NCBI RefSeq assembly: GCF_001442535.1
Contig: NZ_CP013141.1
Coordinates: 991,566-1,055,565 of the forward strand
Source of the DNA: Lysobacter antibioticus
Lineage (GTDB): Bacteria > Pseudomonadota > Gammaproteobacteria > Xanthomonadales > Xanthomonadaceae
Direction: 5' to 3'
Length of the DNA stretch: 64,000 nucleotides
In this document: positions 26,656-34,805 of the stretch, one piece after another
Layout of the letters: each line of letters starts with the position of its first letter
Position numbering within the stretch: the stretch's first letter is position 1
Notes under the pieces: model-generated
What the model was told of the DNA's origin: nothing
Database searches by the model: none
What the model saw: the letters and a program-made list of their open reading frames with translations, nothing else
Program-made: the position numbers and the translations under genes

Positions 26656-26844
26656 TTATTCCTTGGCAGCGGTCTTCTTGGCCACGACCTTCTTGGCCGG
26701 TGCCTTGGTCGCGCTCTTGACGGCGGTCTTCTTCGCTGCCGGCGCGGCGGCGGTGCCGGTCGCCTTGCTCACGGCCTTGCGGGCGTTGCCGTAGCTGGAG
26801 TTGTAGCGCTTGCCCTTGGCGGTCTTGCGGTCGCCTTTACCCAT
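26656..26844 (-). CDS. 30S ribosomal protein THX with Lys/Ala-rich tail
   Basis: A 62-residue very basic protein. Residues 1-23 (MGKGDRKTAKGKRYNSSYGN and RK) match the small-subunit THX family, which sits at the top of the 30S head. The remaining 39 residues are Ala/Lys/Thr repeats (AAPAAKKTAVKSATKAPAKK) resembling histone H1 C-termini, an extension longer than the roughly 26-residue core of Thermus Thx. AGGAG precedes the start and a strong terminator follows, so it is a monocistronic gene. Confidence 0.85.
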   Translation of the reverse strand: MGKGDRKTAKGKRYNSSYGNARKAVSKATGTAAAPAAKKTAVKSATKAPAKKVVAKKTAAKE

Positions 26845-27019
26845 GGTCGTGCTCCTAATTAAGACGTTCTACAGTTGAATCGAATGGTGGTCCGCGCAGG
26901 CTGCAGGCGATTTCGCCGGGGGCCGAAGCCCGGTGTCCGGCGCTGCGCGGCCGCGCGCGAGGCTGCGAAGCCTAGCACAAGCGTCGATCCGAGGCGTTCG
27001 CCCCCGCTCCGGCGGGCGC

Positions 27020-27427
27020 TCAGTGGGCGCAGCTGGCGTCGTGGACGTGGCTGTGGTTCAGGCGCAGGTTGGCCAGGTGGGCCAAGCCGACCAGGGTGCC
27101 GCCGAAGGTCATCGCGATGGCATGCGGCAGCGTCGAGCCGTGCAGCGGCGGGTACAACACGCCGATCCACAGCACGCTCAGGCCCGGAACCAACAACGAC
27201 AGCGCGCGCACGGCGTGGTGGCGGCGATAGCCGGAGATCAGGCTGGCGGTGCCGAGCATGGTGGCGAAGATGACGAAGGCCAGTTCGAAGCCGTCGTCGA
27301 ACCAACCGGCAAAGCCCAGCGAGGGCAGCACCGCGATCAGCAGCGGCAGCGCTGCGCAATGAATGGCGCAGGCCAGCGAGCCGAAGGCGCCGATCCGGTC
27401 GATTAAGCCGCGTAGCAATGAAGGCAT
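27020..27427 (-). CDS. MerC domain inner-membrane protein, probable zinc-regulated
   Basis: A 135-residue protein with four hydrophobic segments. GSLACAIHCAALPLLIAVLP is the MerC signature, with Cys and His in the first membrane helix, and the C-terminus is His/Cys-rich (NHSHVHDASCAH), suited to metal binding. MerC proteins move metal ions inward, originally mercury. Here the gene diverges from a ZnuD-like receptor across a shared region containing a Zur-type box, so a role in zinc uptake or handling is more likely than mercury resistance; no other mer genes are present. Confidence 0.82.
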   Translation of the reverse strand: MPSLLRGLIDRIGAFGSLACAIHCAALPLLIAVLPSLGFAGWFDDGFELAFVIFATMLGTASLISGYRRHHAVRALSLLVPGLSVLWIGVLYPPLHGSTLPHAIAMTFGGTLVGLAHLANLRLNHSHVHDASCAH

Positions 27428-27459
27428 GGGGGATGACTTCTGGGATGGTTGTCAATCGG

Positions 27460-27482
27460 TAAACGTTACTTTATAACATTTC
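27460..27482. promoter_or_regulatory. Zur box between the MerC-like and ZnuD-like genes
   Basis: A 23-bp site with core gttactttataac and right half tataacatttc. Against the E. coli-type Zur consensus (GAAATGTTATA-N-TATAACATTTC) I count 18 of 22 informative positions. It lies in the 91-bp divergent promoter region, where one site can control both genes. Confidence 0.78.
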
Positions 27483-27518
27483 ACCATCCCCCGCCAGTTC
27501 ATCGTCAGCCGGTTCATC

Positions 27519-29543
27519 ATGCCCAAGCCCATCCGTTCATTCCTCGGCGCACGTCGCAACGCGCTCGCCATCGCCCTGACCCTCGCCCTGCCGGCGACAG
27601 CCGCCACCGCCCAAGCCCAGGAGCCGCCCGCGGGCACCGCCAGCGACACCCGCCACGACAAGGCTACCAGCCTCGACGCGGTTGTCGTCACGGCCACCCC
27701 GTTGCAGTCCAGCGCCGAGGAACTGGCCCAGCCGGTCGAGGTGCTGGCCGGCGAGAAGCTCGACGAGGCGCGCGGCACCACCCTCGGCGAGACCATCGGC
27801 AAGCTGCCCGGCGTGCAGAGCTCCAACTTCGGCGCCGGCGTCGGCCGCCCCATCATCCGCGGCCTGGAAGGCCCGCGCGTCGGTGTGCTGACCGGCGGCC
27901 TGGCCAGCCAGGACGTGTCCACCGTCAGCCAGGACCACAACGTCACCGTCGAGCCCTTCCTCGCCGACCAGATCGAAGTGCTCAAGGGCCCGGCCACCCT
28001 GCTCTACGGCAGCGGCGCGATCGGCGGCGTGGTCAACGTGGTCGACGGCCGCATCGCCGAGCGTCCGCTCGACGAAACCGTGTCCGGCCGCGCCGAAATC
28101 CGCCACGACACCGTCAACGACGGTGTTACCGGCATGGCCCGCGTCGATGCGATGGGCGCCGACGGCGCCCTGGTGCTGCATGCCGACGGCGTGTACCGCA
28201 ACAACAAAGATTACGAAACTCCGCTCGGCCGCCAGCGCAACAGCTTCGTCGACACCAAGACCGGCGCGCTCGGCGCCTCGCTGGTCGGCGACCTGGGCTT
28301 CCTCGGCTTCTCCGCCGCGCGCTACGAAGACCGCTACGGCAACCCGGGCGAACCCGGCGATGCGCTCGAAGGCGAAGCGCCGGTGCACATCGACATGAAG
28401 CAGAACCGCTTCGAGCTGAAAGGCGGGATCAACCAGGCCTTCAGCATCTTCAGCGGCCTGCGCGCGAGCGTGGCCAACACCGAATACGAACACATCGAAT
28501 TCGAAGGCGACGAAGTCGGCACGCGCTTCCTCAGCGACGCCACCGAAGGCCGCCTGGAACTGACCCACCAAGCGCTGGCCGGCTGGGTCGGCGCGGTCGG
28601 CGTGCAGGGCTACGAGCGCAAATTCCAGGCGATCGGCGAAGAGGCCTTCGTGCCTAAAACCAAGACCCGCGCCGCCGGCCTGTTCGTCACCGAACAGCGC
28701 AGCTGGGACCCGCTGCAGCTCGAACTCGGCGCGCGCGTGGACAAGATCGAAAGCTCGCCGTTCGGCGCGGCCAAGCGCGACTTCACCCCGGTCAGCCTGT
28801 CGGCCGGCGCGCTGTGGAAATTCAGCGATGCCTGGCGTCTGAGCCTCAACCTCGACCGCGCCGAACGCGCGCCGGCCGAGGAGGAATTGTTCGCCCACGG
28901 CCCGCACGCGGCGACCGCCTCGTTCGAGATCGGCGACGCCGAGTTGCGCAAGGAGCGCGCGAACCAGGTCGAACTGGGCGTGCACTACCACGGCGCGAAA
29001 TTCGAGGCCAAGCTCGCCGCCTACCAGACCCGCTTCGACGGTTTCATCTATCTGCTCGACACCGGCGAGATCGAGGACGACCTGCCGGTGCGCCAGTGGA
29101 GCCAGGCCGACGCCAAGTTCACCGGTTTCGAGGGCGAAGCGATCGCGCACCTGTTCGACGGCGACGCCGGCAAGTTCGACGTGCGCGTGTTCGGCGACAG
29201 CGTGCGTGCCAAGCTCGACAACGGCGGCAACCTGCCGCGCATCGCCCCCGGCCGGGTCGGCGGCGAGTTGCGCTGGGACGCCGATTCCTGGCGCGCTTCG
29301 CTCGGCGCCACGCGTTACATGAAGCAGGACAAGGTCGCGGCCAACGAAACCCCGACCGACGGCTACACCCTCGTCGACGCCCACCTGGCCTACCACTGGG
29401 ACGCCGGCAACCTGGGTTACGAGGTGTTCCTCAACGGCAGCAACCTGACCGACCAGGAAGCGCGGGTGCACACCTCCTTCCTCAAGGACAGCGTGGTCCT
29501 GCCCGGACGCGGTGTCGACTTCGGCGTACGGGTGTTCTTCTGA
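27519..29543 (+). CDS. znuD: ZnuD-like TonB-dependent outer-membrane receptor
   Basis: A 674-residue receptor with a signal peptide ending near TAQAQ, a TonB-box-like VVVTATPL, a plug domain (GETIGKLPGVQSSNFGAGVG, RPIIRGLEGPRVGVL, LYGSGAIGGVVNVVDGR) and a 22-strand barrel ending in Phe. The stretch EELFAHGPHAATASFEIGD is characteristic of the zinc receptor ZnuD and its relatives. It should import zinc, possibly bound to a carrier, using TonB energy. The Zur box upstream and a zur gene 2.2 kb away support the zinc assignment; substrate not proven. Confidence 0.83.
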   Translation: MPKPIRSFLGARRNALAIALTLALPATAATAQAQEPPAGTASDTRHDKATSLDAVVVTATPLQSSAEELAQPVEVLAGEKLDEARGTTLGETIGKLPGVQSSNFGAGVGRPIIRGLEGPRVGVLTGGLASQDVSTVSQDHNVTVEPFLADQIEVLKGPATLLYGSGAIGGVVNVVDGRIAERPLDETVSGRAEIRHDTVNDGVTGMARVDAMGADGALVLHADGVYRNNKDYETPLGRQRNSFVDTKTGALGASLVGDLGFLGFSAARYEDRYGNPGEPGDALEGEAPVHIDMKQNRFELKGGINQAFSIFSGLRASVANTEYEHIEFEGDEVGTRFLSDATEGRLELTHQALAGWVGAVGVQGYERKFQAIGEEAFVPKTKTRAAGLFVTEQRSWDPLQLELGARVDKIESSPFGAAKRDFTPVSLSAGALWKFSDAWRLSLNLDRAERAPAEEELFAHGPHAATASFEIGDAELRKERANQVELGVHYHGAKFEAKLAAYQTRFDGFIYLLDTGEIEDDLPVRQWSQADAKFTGFEGEAIAHLFDGDAGKFDVRVFGDSVRAKLDNGGNLPRIAPGRVGGELRWDADSWRASLGATRYMKQDKVAANETPTDGYTLVDAHLAYHWDAGNLGYEVFLNGSNLTDQEARVHTSFLKDSVVLPGRGVDFGVRVFF

Positions 29544-29670
29544 CGGCGCTTTCCCCCCGGGACGCCACCTGACTTCGGGGCGCTCAACGATCTCTCTCCC
29601 AGTCGTGTCGTGACCTATCCCCGTGGCCCAAACGCCGACCTCGTGTCGGCGTTTGCGGTAGCGGAGCTAA

Positions 29671-29688
29671 TAGGTGTATATACACCTA
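29671..29688. promoter_or_regulatory. Perfect 18-bp palindrome abutting the MarR start
   Basis: taggtgtatatacaccta, a perfect palindrome, ends at the base before the ATG at 29689. Its centre TATATA (29677-29682) is a credible -10 hexamer placing +1 on the ATG. This is the expected autoregulatory operator of the MarR-type gene. Confidence 0.75.
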
Positions 29689-30141
29689 ATGACCTCGCGA
29701 ACCACCCCCGTCGCCCCTACCCAGAGCGTGTGTACCTGCTTTCGCATGCGCAAACTGGCGCGGCTGATGAGCCAACGCTACGACCAGGCGCTGGCGCCGG
29801 CCGGACTCAACCTCAACCAATATTCGATCCTGCGCCGCACCGGCGGCCAGGGCCGCCCGCTCGGCGAAATCGCACGCGAGCTCGGCATGGACCGCAGCAC
29901 CCTGAGCCGCGACCTCAAACCGTTGGTGCAAGCGAACTGGATCGAGACCGTCCCCGGCGGTGATGCGCGCCAACGCCGCCTGCGCATCACCGCCGAAGGC
30001 CAGCGCGCGATCGAACGCGCGCAGCCGCTATGGCGCCAGGCGCAGGATGCGATCGACCAAGGGCTCGGCGCCGAAGGCATCGCCGCCCTGCACACGCAAT
30101 TGGACCGCGCGATCGCGCAGTTACAGGACGATGGCGCATGA
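29689..30141 (+). CDS. MarR family transcriptional regulator
   Basis: A 150-residue winged-helix regulator. I start it at 29689, directly after the palindrome; an ATG at 29674 would lie inside it. The DNA-binding region is clear: LAPAGLNLNQYSILRRTGGQ, GRPLGEIARELGMDRSTLSR and DLKPLVQANWIETVPGGDAR, with the wing RQRRLRITAEGQ. An early CTCF with a preceding Cys may be redox-relevant but this is conjecture. The MFS transporter starts 69 bp downstream, so the regulator probably represses an efflux pump together with itself. Confidence 0.9.
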   Translation: MTSRTTPVAPTQSVCTCFRMRKLARLMSQRYDQALAPAGLNLNQYSILRRTGGQGRPLGEIARELGMDRSTLSRDLKPLVQANWIETVPGGDARQRRLRITAEGQRAIERAQPLWRQAQDAIDQGLGAEGIAALHTQLDRAIAQLQDDGA

Positions 30142-30210
30142 GCGCCCCGCCGCCATTGAATCGCCGCCCTGCCCCTTCCCCACCGTGATCCCCAACCGCG
30201 CAGGATCCCC

Positions 30211-31470
30211 ATGAACGCCACGCCGCCCTCCGCCACGATCAAGCCCGCTTCCTATTGGCCGCTGCTGCTCGCCGCCACCGCGATGCTGATGATCACCATG
30301 GGCATCCGCCAGTCGCAGGGTTTGTTCGTCAAACCGATCGGCCAGAGCACCGGGCTCGGCATCGCCGAGATCAGTTTCGCCCTGGCGATCGGCCAGTTCG
30401 TCTGGGGTGCGGTGCAGCCGGTGTTCGGCGCCCTGGCCGATCAACGCGGGCCGGGGCGCGTGCTGGTGTTCGGTGGCGTGTTGTTGATCGCCGGCATGGG
30501 GCTGACGCCGTTCGTGTCGTCGCAATGGGGGCTGATGGTGACCCTCGGCCTGCTCGGCGCCGCCGGTGCCGGCGCCGGCAGTTTCTCGATCCTGATCGGC
30601 GCCACCGCGCAGCGTCTGCCGGCGGAAAAGCGCTCGATGGCGGCCGGCTTCATCAACGCCGGCGGCTCGCTCGGCCAGTTCGTGTTCGCGCCGCTGGTGC
30701 AGGCGGTGATCGCCGCCTCGGGCTGGATGATGGCGATGTGGACGCTCGCCGTCGCGGCCATCGCGACCCTGCCGTTGGCCTGGCCGTTGCGGCGCCGTAC
30801 CGCGCCCGCCGCTGCGCCCGGAAGCATCGCCGCCGCGCCCGCGCCCGAGATCGGCCTGCGCGCGCAACTGCGCGTCGCTTTGCGCGACCCGAGTTATTGG
30901 ATGCTGCACGTGGGCTTTTTCACCTGCGGCTTCCACATCGCCTTCCTGGTCACCCATCTGCCCGGCGAGATCGCCCTGTGCGGTCTGTCCGACAACGTTT
31001 CGGCGGTGTCGTTGGCGCTGATCGGCTTGTTCAATATCGCCGGCAGCCTCGCCGCCGGTTGGCTCGGCCAGCGCTACCGCATGAAGCACCTGCTCGCGCT
31101 GATGTACGCCAGCCGCGCGGCGATGATCGCGATCTATCTGATCTCGCCGCCGACGCCGCTGACCTTTTACCTGTTCGCCGCCGGCCTGGGCCTGACCTGG
31201 CTGGCGACGGTGCCGCCGACCGCCGGCCTGGTCGGCAAACTGTTCGGACCGCGCTACCTGGGCACCTTGTTCGGCCTGACCCTGTTCTCGCACCAGATCG
31301 GCGGCTTCTTCGGCGCCTGGTTCGGCGGCATCGCGATGGCGAAGTTCGGCGACTACACCTGGATGTGGTACGCCGACATCGTGCTCGCCTTGCTGGCAGC
31401 GGTGGCGAACCTGCCGATCCGCGAGGCGCGTCCGATGCCTGCCGCTGCACTGGCCGCGGCGAAGGCTTGA
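30211..31470 (+). CDS. MFS transporter
   Basis: A 419-residue membrane protein with twelve predicted helices arranged as two halves around a central loop (RRRTAPAAAPGSIAAAPAPE). The first half holds GIRQSQGLFVKPIGQSTGLG and the cytoplasmic loop ADQRGPGRVLV, the MFS motif A position; the second half has GLTLFSHQIGGFFGAWFGG. It resembles the oxalate/formate-antiporter-like MFS group common downstream of MarR regulators. AGGA precedes the ATG. The substrate is not deducible. Confidence 0.9.
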   Translation: MNATPPSATIKPASYWPLLLAATAMLMITMGIRQSQGLFVKPIGQSTGLGIAEISFALAIGQFVWGAVQPVFGALADQRGPGRVLVFGGVLLIAGMGLTPFVSSQWGLMVTLGLLGAAGAGAGSFSILIGATAQRLPAEKRSMAAGFINAGGSLGQFVFAPLVQAVIAASGWMMAMWTLAVAAIATLPLAWPLRRRTAPAAAPGSIAAAPAPEIGLRAQLRVALRDPSYWMLHVGFFTCGFHIAFLVTHLPGEIALCGLSDNVSAVSLALIGLFNIAGSLAAGWLGQRYRMKHLLALMYASRAAMIAIYLISPPTPLTFYLFAAGLGLTWLATVPPTAGLVGKLFGPRYLGTLFGLTLFSHQIGGFFGAWFGGIAMAKFGDYTWMWYADIVLALLAAVANLPIREARPMPAAALAAAKA

Positions 31471-31526
31471 GCCCTGCGCCGGATAGGCCCTGCCTGCGTC
31501 CGACTCGTCGTCCCCTCACTAAATCT

Positions 31527-31684
31527 CGCTCACTCCCCCCTTTGAAAAAGGGAGTTAGGGGGATTGCTTTTGCCCCGGCCACGAGAACGCAACTTCGAGC
31601 AGAAGCAAATCCCCCGCGCCAGTCATCGCCACTTCGACTTCGTGCCACGCACGGCGCAGCCCCCTTCTCAAAGGGGGCGAATCC
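31527..31684. repeat. REP-like C-rich/G-rich palindromes
   Basis: Three related segments: cccccctttgaaaaaggg with ggggattgctttt, then gcaaatcccccgcgcc, then cccccttctcaaagggggcg. They belong to the family seen once at 6019-6067 and fill most of the 265-bp gap between the MFS gene and the convergent zur gene. Confidence 0.7.
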
Positions 31685-31735
31685 ATCGGCAGGGCAATCC
31701 GCGAAATTACGCGGTTACGCGGTTACGCAACGAGC

Positions 31736-32224
31736 TTAGGCCTTCGCCTGCACGCAATCGGCGCACATGCCGTGCACTTCCAGGGTCTGCGCCTGCGGCA
31801 CGAAGCCGAGCGCGCGGGCGCGGCCTTCGAGCAAGTCGACGATGCGTTCGTCTTCCAGTTCGGTCGCCGACTGGCAGCTGTCGCAGATCAGGAACGGCAC
31901 CGCATGCTGGGCGCCGCCGGGGTGATGGCAGCCGACGTAGGCGTTGATCGAGGCGAGCTTGTGGATGAAGCCGTGCTCGAGCAGGAAATCCAACGCGCGG
32001 TAGATCGTCGGCGGCGCCGCGGCGTCGTGGGTGGCCTTCATCTGGTCGAGCAGATCGTAGGCCTTCATCGGCTTGCCGGCGTCGGCGATCAGGCGCAGGG
32101 CATGGGCGCGGATCGGAGTCAGCCGCAAGCCGCGCTGTTCGCAGGCCCGCTCCACCTCCTGCACGAAGGCGTTGCCGTCGTGGACGTGGTGCTGGGGGTC
32201 GGTACAGGCGTGGCTGGTGCTCAT
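31736..32224 (-). CDS. zur: Zinc uptake regulator, Fur family
   Basis: A 162-residue Fur-family repressor. After a His-rich leader (HACTDPQHHVHDGN) comes the winged helix (ACEQRGLRLTPIRAHALRLI, PPTIYRALDFLLEHGFIHKL), then the metal-binding dimerisation domain with CHHPGGAQHAVPFLICDSCQ and a C-terminal CADC pair that forms the structural zinc site. Fewer of the HHDH iron-type ligands are present than in Fur, which supports Zur. It follows gltX by 31 bp on the same strand and very probably acts on the Zur box at 27460. Confidence 0.88.
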   Translation of the reverse strand: MSTSHACTDPQHHVHDGNAFVQEVERACEQRGLRLTPIRAHALRLIADAGKPMKAYDLLDQMKATHDAAAPPTIYRALDFLLEHGFIHKLASINAYVGCHHPGGAQHAVPFLICDSCQSATELEDERIVDLLEGRARALGFVPQAQTLEVHGMCADCVQAKA

Positions 32225-32255
32225 GGCGGACTCCATTATCGCGGCGCGATGCTTC

Positions 32256-33656
32256 CTACGCAGGGAGTTTAGTGAGGGCGGCGTCGATGCGTTGCAAGGC
32301 CTGGGCCTGGCCGGCCAGGTACACCGTATGCGAGATGTCCGGGCTGACCTGGGTGCCGGTGATCGCCACCCGCAGCGGCTGGGCGACCTTGCCCATGCCG
32401 ATGGCGAGGGCTTCGGCGGTCTCGTGCAGGGCCGCCGACACGGTCTCGGCGGTCCAGGCGCTGAGCTGGCCCAGGCGGGTGCGGGCTTCGGCCAGCGGCG
32501 CGCGGGCATTCTCGGTCAGGTGCTTGGCGACCGCCGCATCGTCGTACTCGGTCAGCGGCCGGTACCAGACCGAGGCGCGCTCGGCCATGTCCTTGAGGGT
32601 CTGCACGCGGTCGCGCAGGGCGATCACCACGTCGGCCGGGGCCGGGCCGCTGGCCAGGTCGTAGCCGTTGTCGAGCAAATGCCATTCCAGGTGCTTGCCG
32701 ACCGCGACCGGATCGTCGCTCTTGAGGTACTGCTGGTTGAGCCAGCCGAGCTTGGCCGAGTCCAGGCGCGAGGCCTTGGAGTTGACGTCCTTGAGCTCGA
32801 ACAAGCGGGTCATCTCCTCGATCGAGAAGATTTCCTGGTCGCCGTGCGACCAGCCCAGGCGGACCAGGTAGTTCAGCAGCGCGTGCGGCAGATAACCGGC
32901 GTCGCGGTACTGCATGACGTCGGCCGCGCCGGTGCGCTTGGAGAGCTTGTTGCCCTCCTCGTCCAGGATCATCGGCAGGTGCGAGAAATGCGGCACCGGC
33001 GCGCCCAGCGCCTGATAGATGTTGATCTGGCGCGGGGTGTTGTTGACGTGGTCGTCGCCGCGCACGACATCGCTGATGCGCATGTCGAGGTCGTCGACGA
33101 CGACGGCGAAGTTGTAGGTCGGGTAGCCGTCGGCGCGGAAGATCACCAGGTCGTCGAGTTCGTTGTTGGCGATCTCGATGCGGCCCTTGACCTTGTCCTC
33201 GAACACGACGGTGCCGTCGAGCGGGTTCTTGAAGCGGATCACCCGGTTCGGGTCGTCGCGGAACGGTTCGTTACGGTCGCGATAGGCGCCGCTGTAGCGC
33301 GGCTTTTCCTTCGCCGCCATCGCCGCGTCGCGCGCCGCGGCCAGCTCTTCCTTGGTCTCGTAGGCGTAATAGGCCGTGCCGGCCGCGACCATCTGCTCGG
33401 CGACCTCGCGGTAACGCTGCAGACGGTGGGTCTGGTAGATCGGGCCTTCGTCGTAGTCCAGGCCCAGCCAGTCCATCGCCTCCAGGATCGCGTCGATCGC
33501 GGCCTGGGTGCTGCGCTCCTGGTCGGTGTCCTCGATGCGCAGGATGAACTGACCGCCCGCGCGGCGCGCCTCCAGCCAGCAGTACAGCGCGGTGCGCGCG
33601 CCGCCGATGTGCAGGTAGCCGGTGGGACTGGGGGCGAAACGGGTGCGGCAGGTCAT
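32256..33656 (-). CDS. gltX: Glutamyl-tRNA synthetase
   Basis: A 466-residue class I synthetase that charges tRNA-Glu with glutamate. [20 protein letters not shown] carries the HIGH-type motif, [12 protein letters not shown] the amino-acid-binding loop, and [20 protein letters not shown] the KMSKS-type loop (KLSKR). The anticodon-binding helical domain follows, to the C-terminus. Length and the ATG at 33656 fit the bacterial family. There is no Cys-rich zinc insertion like that of the E. coli enzyme at the usual place. The zur gene is directly downstream. Confidence 0.97.
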   Translation of the reverse strand: MTCRTRFAPSPTGYLHIGGARTALYCWLEARRAGGQFILRIEDTDQERSTQAAIDAILEAMDWLGLDYDEGPIYQTHRLQRYREVAEQMVAAGTAYYAYETKEELAAARDAAMAAKEKPRYSGAYRDRNEPFRDDPNRVIRFKNPLDGTVVFEDKVKGRIEIANNELDDLVIFRADGYPTYNFAVVVDDLDMRISDVVRGDDHVNNTPRQINIYQALGAPVPHFSHLPMILDEEGNKLSKRTGAADVMQYRDAGYLPHALLNYLVRLGWSHGDQEIFSIEEMTRLFELKDVNSKASRLDSAKLGWLNQQYLKSDDPVAVGKHLEWHLLDNGYDLASGPAPADVVIALRDRVQTLKDMAERASVWYRPLTEYDDAAVAKHLTENARAPLAEARTRLGQLSAWTAETVSAALHETAEALAIGMGKVAQPLRVAITGTQVSPDISHTVYLAGQAQALQRIDAALTKLPA

Positions 33657-33919
33657 GCGGAGGCTCGGTGAATCCTGGGAGACCGGGGATTTTAACGGAG
33701 CCGGGGCGCAGGCGTCGGGAAAAGCCGCGAAGGGGCGCCCGTGCCGGGGTCGAACGGTCTCGAGCCAGGCTCCGGCGCCTATTGGAGGCCAGGCCGCGTC
33801 ATTCCGGCGAAAGCCGAAACCGCCCCGTCCTCGTTCCATCCGCCGATCCATCGGCCGGCCGAGCAGACGGCGCACGATGCCCAGCACGCGGTCTTAACGA
33901 GCGTGGCTAAACTAAGCCC

Positions 33920-34654
33920 ATGACGACCCTCTTCATCTCCGACCTCCATCTCGACGCCGAGCGTCCGCAGATCACCGACCTGTTCGGCCGCTTCGTCCGC
34001 AACGAAGCCTATGGCGCCGATGCGCTGTACATCCTGGGCGACCTGTTCGAGGCCTGGGTCGGCGACGACGACCCGTCCGAAACCGGCGCCTTCGTCGCGC
34101 GCGAACTCAAGGCCCTCGCCGACTGCGGCGTGCCGGTCTACTTCATCCGTGGCAATCGCGACTTCCTGCTCGGCCAGGACTACGCGCGGCGCGCCGGCAT
34201 GACGATATTGCCCGACCCCGCAGTGGTGTCGCTGTACGACCATCCGACCCTGATCGGCCACGGCGACCTGCTGTGCACCGACGATGTCGCCTACCAGCAG
34301 TTCCGCGCCCAGACCCGGCACCCGGCCTGGCAGGCGCAGTTCCTGGCGCAGCCGCTCGCCGCGCGCCTGGCGTTCGCGCAACAGGCGCGCGCCGCGAGCA
34401 AGGCGCATCAGGCCGGCCTGCGCGACGAGGGCCGCATGGAAACCATCACCGACGTGTCGCCCGCCACGGTCGCCGACACCTTCGCGCGCTACGGCATCGA
34501 CCGCATGATCCACGGCCACACCCACCGCCCGGCCGTGCACGAGCTGGACGTCGCTGGACGCGCCTGCCGTCGCATAGTGCTCGGCGATTGGTACGAGCAA
34601 GGCTCGGTGCTGCGCGTCGACCGCGACGGCGCCCGCCTGCAGACGCTGGACTGA
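33920..34654 (+). CDS. lpxH: UDP-2,3-diacylglucosamine diphosphatase
   Basis: A 244-residue calcineurin-like phosphoesterase that releases UMP from UDP-2,3-diacylglucosamine to give lipid X in lipid A synthesis, at the inner face of the inner membrane. All metal-binding blocks are present: [46 protein letters not shown] and MIHGHTHRP. The long helical lid specific to LpxH ([20 protein letters not shown]) is also visible. It reads away from gltX and is followed by a hairpin shared with the convergent TonB receptor. Confidence 0.95.
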   Translation: MTTLFISDLHLDAERPQITDLFGRFVRNEAYGADALYILGDLFEAWVGDDDPSETGAFVARELKALADCGVPVYFIRGNRDFLLGQDYARRAGMTILPDPAVVSLYDHPTLIGHGDLLCTDDVAYQQFRAQTRHPAWQAQFLAQPLAARLAFAQQARAASKAHQAGLRDEGRMETITDVSPATVADTFARYGIDRMIHGHTHRPAVHELDVAGRACRRIVLGDWYEQGSVLRVDRDGARLQTLD

Positions 34655-34686
34655 GCCAGCCGCCCGCAGCCATTCGTCGCAGAAAC

Positions 34687-34715
34687 GAAAACGCCCGGAC
34701 GCGAAGTCCGGGCGC
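34687..34715. terminator. Terminator hairpin, lpxH / TonB receptor
   Basis: Stem gcccggac / gtccgggc; on the minus strand it is followed by a T-rich tail, so it serves the receptor gene best. Confidence 0.8.
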
Positions 34716-34805
34716 TCGCATAAGACGGTTGGATCGAACCCGATCCGAGCGCCCCGCCGCATCGGAACCCGATGCGGCTTGGGAAGCTACTTCCGAAGCT
34801 ACTGC

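Noticed and set aside
27020..27427. Mercury-resistance operon
   Set aside because: Only a MerC-like gene is present; no merR, merT, merP or merA, and the promoter carries a Zur-type box.
27537..29471. Long minus-strand open frame opposite the ZnuD-like receptor
   Set aside because: A typical GC-rich shadow frame; composition (Val/Ala/Gly/Arg-rich, no domain) is that of the antisense of a real gene. The same applies to other long antisense frames, for example 32073-33671 and 51968-54328.
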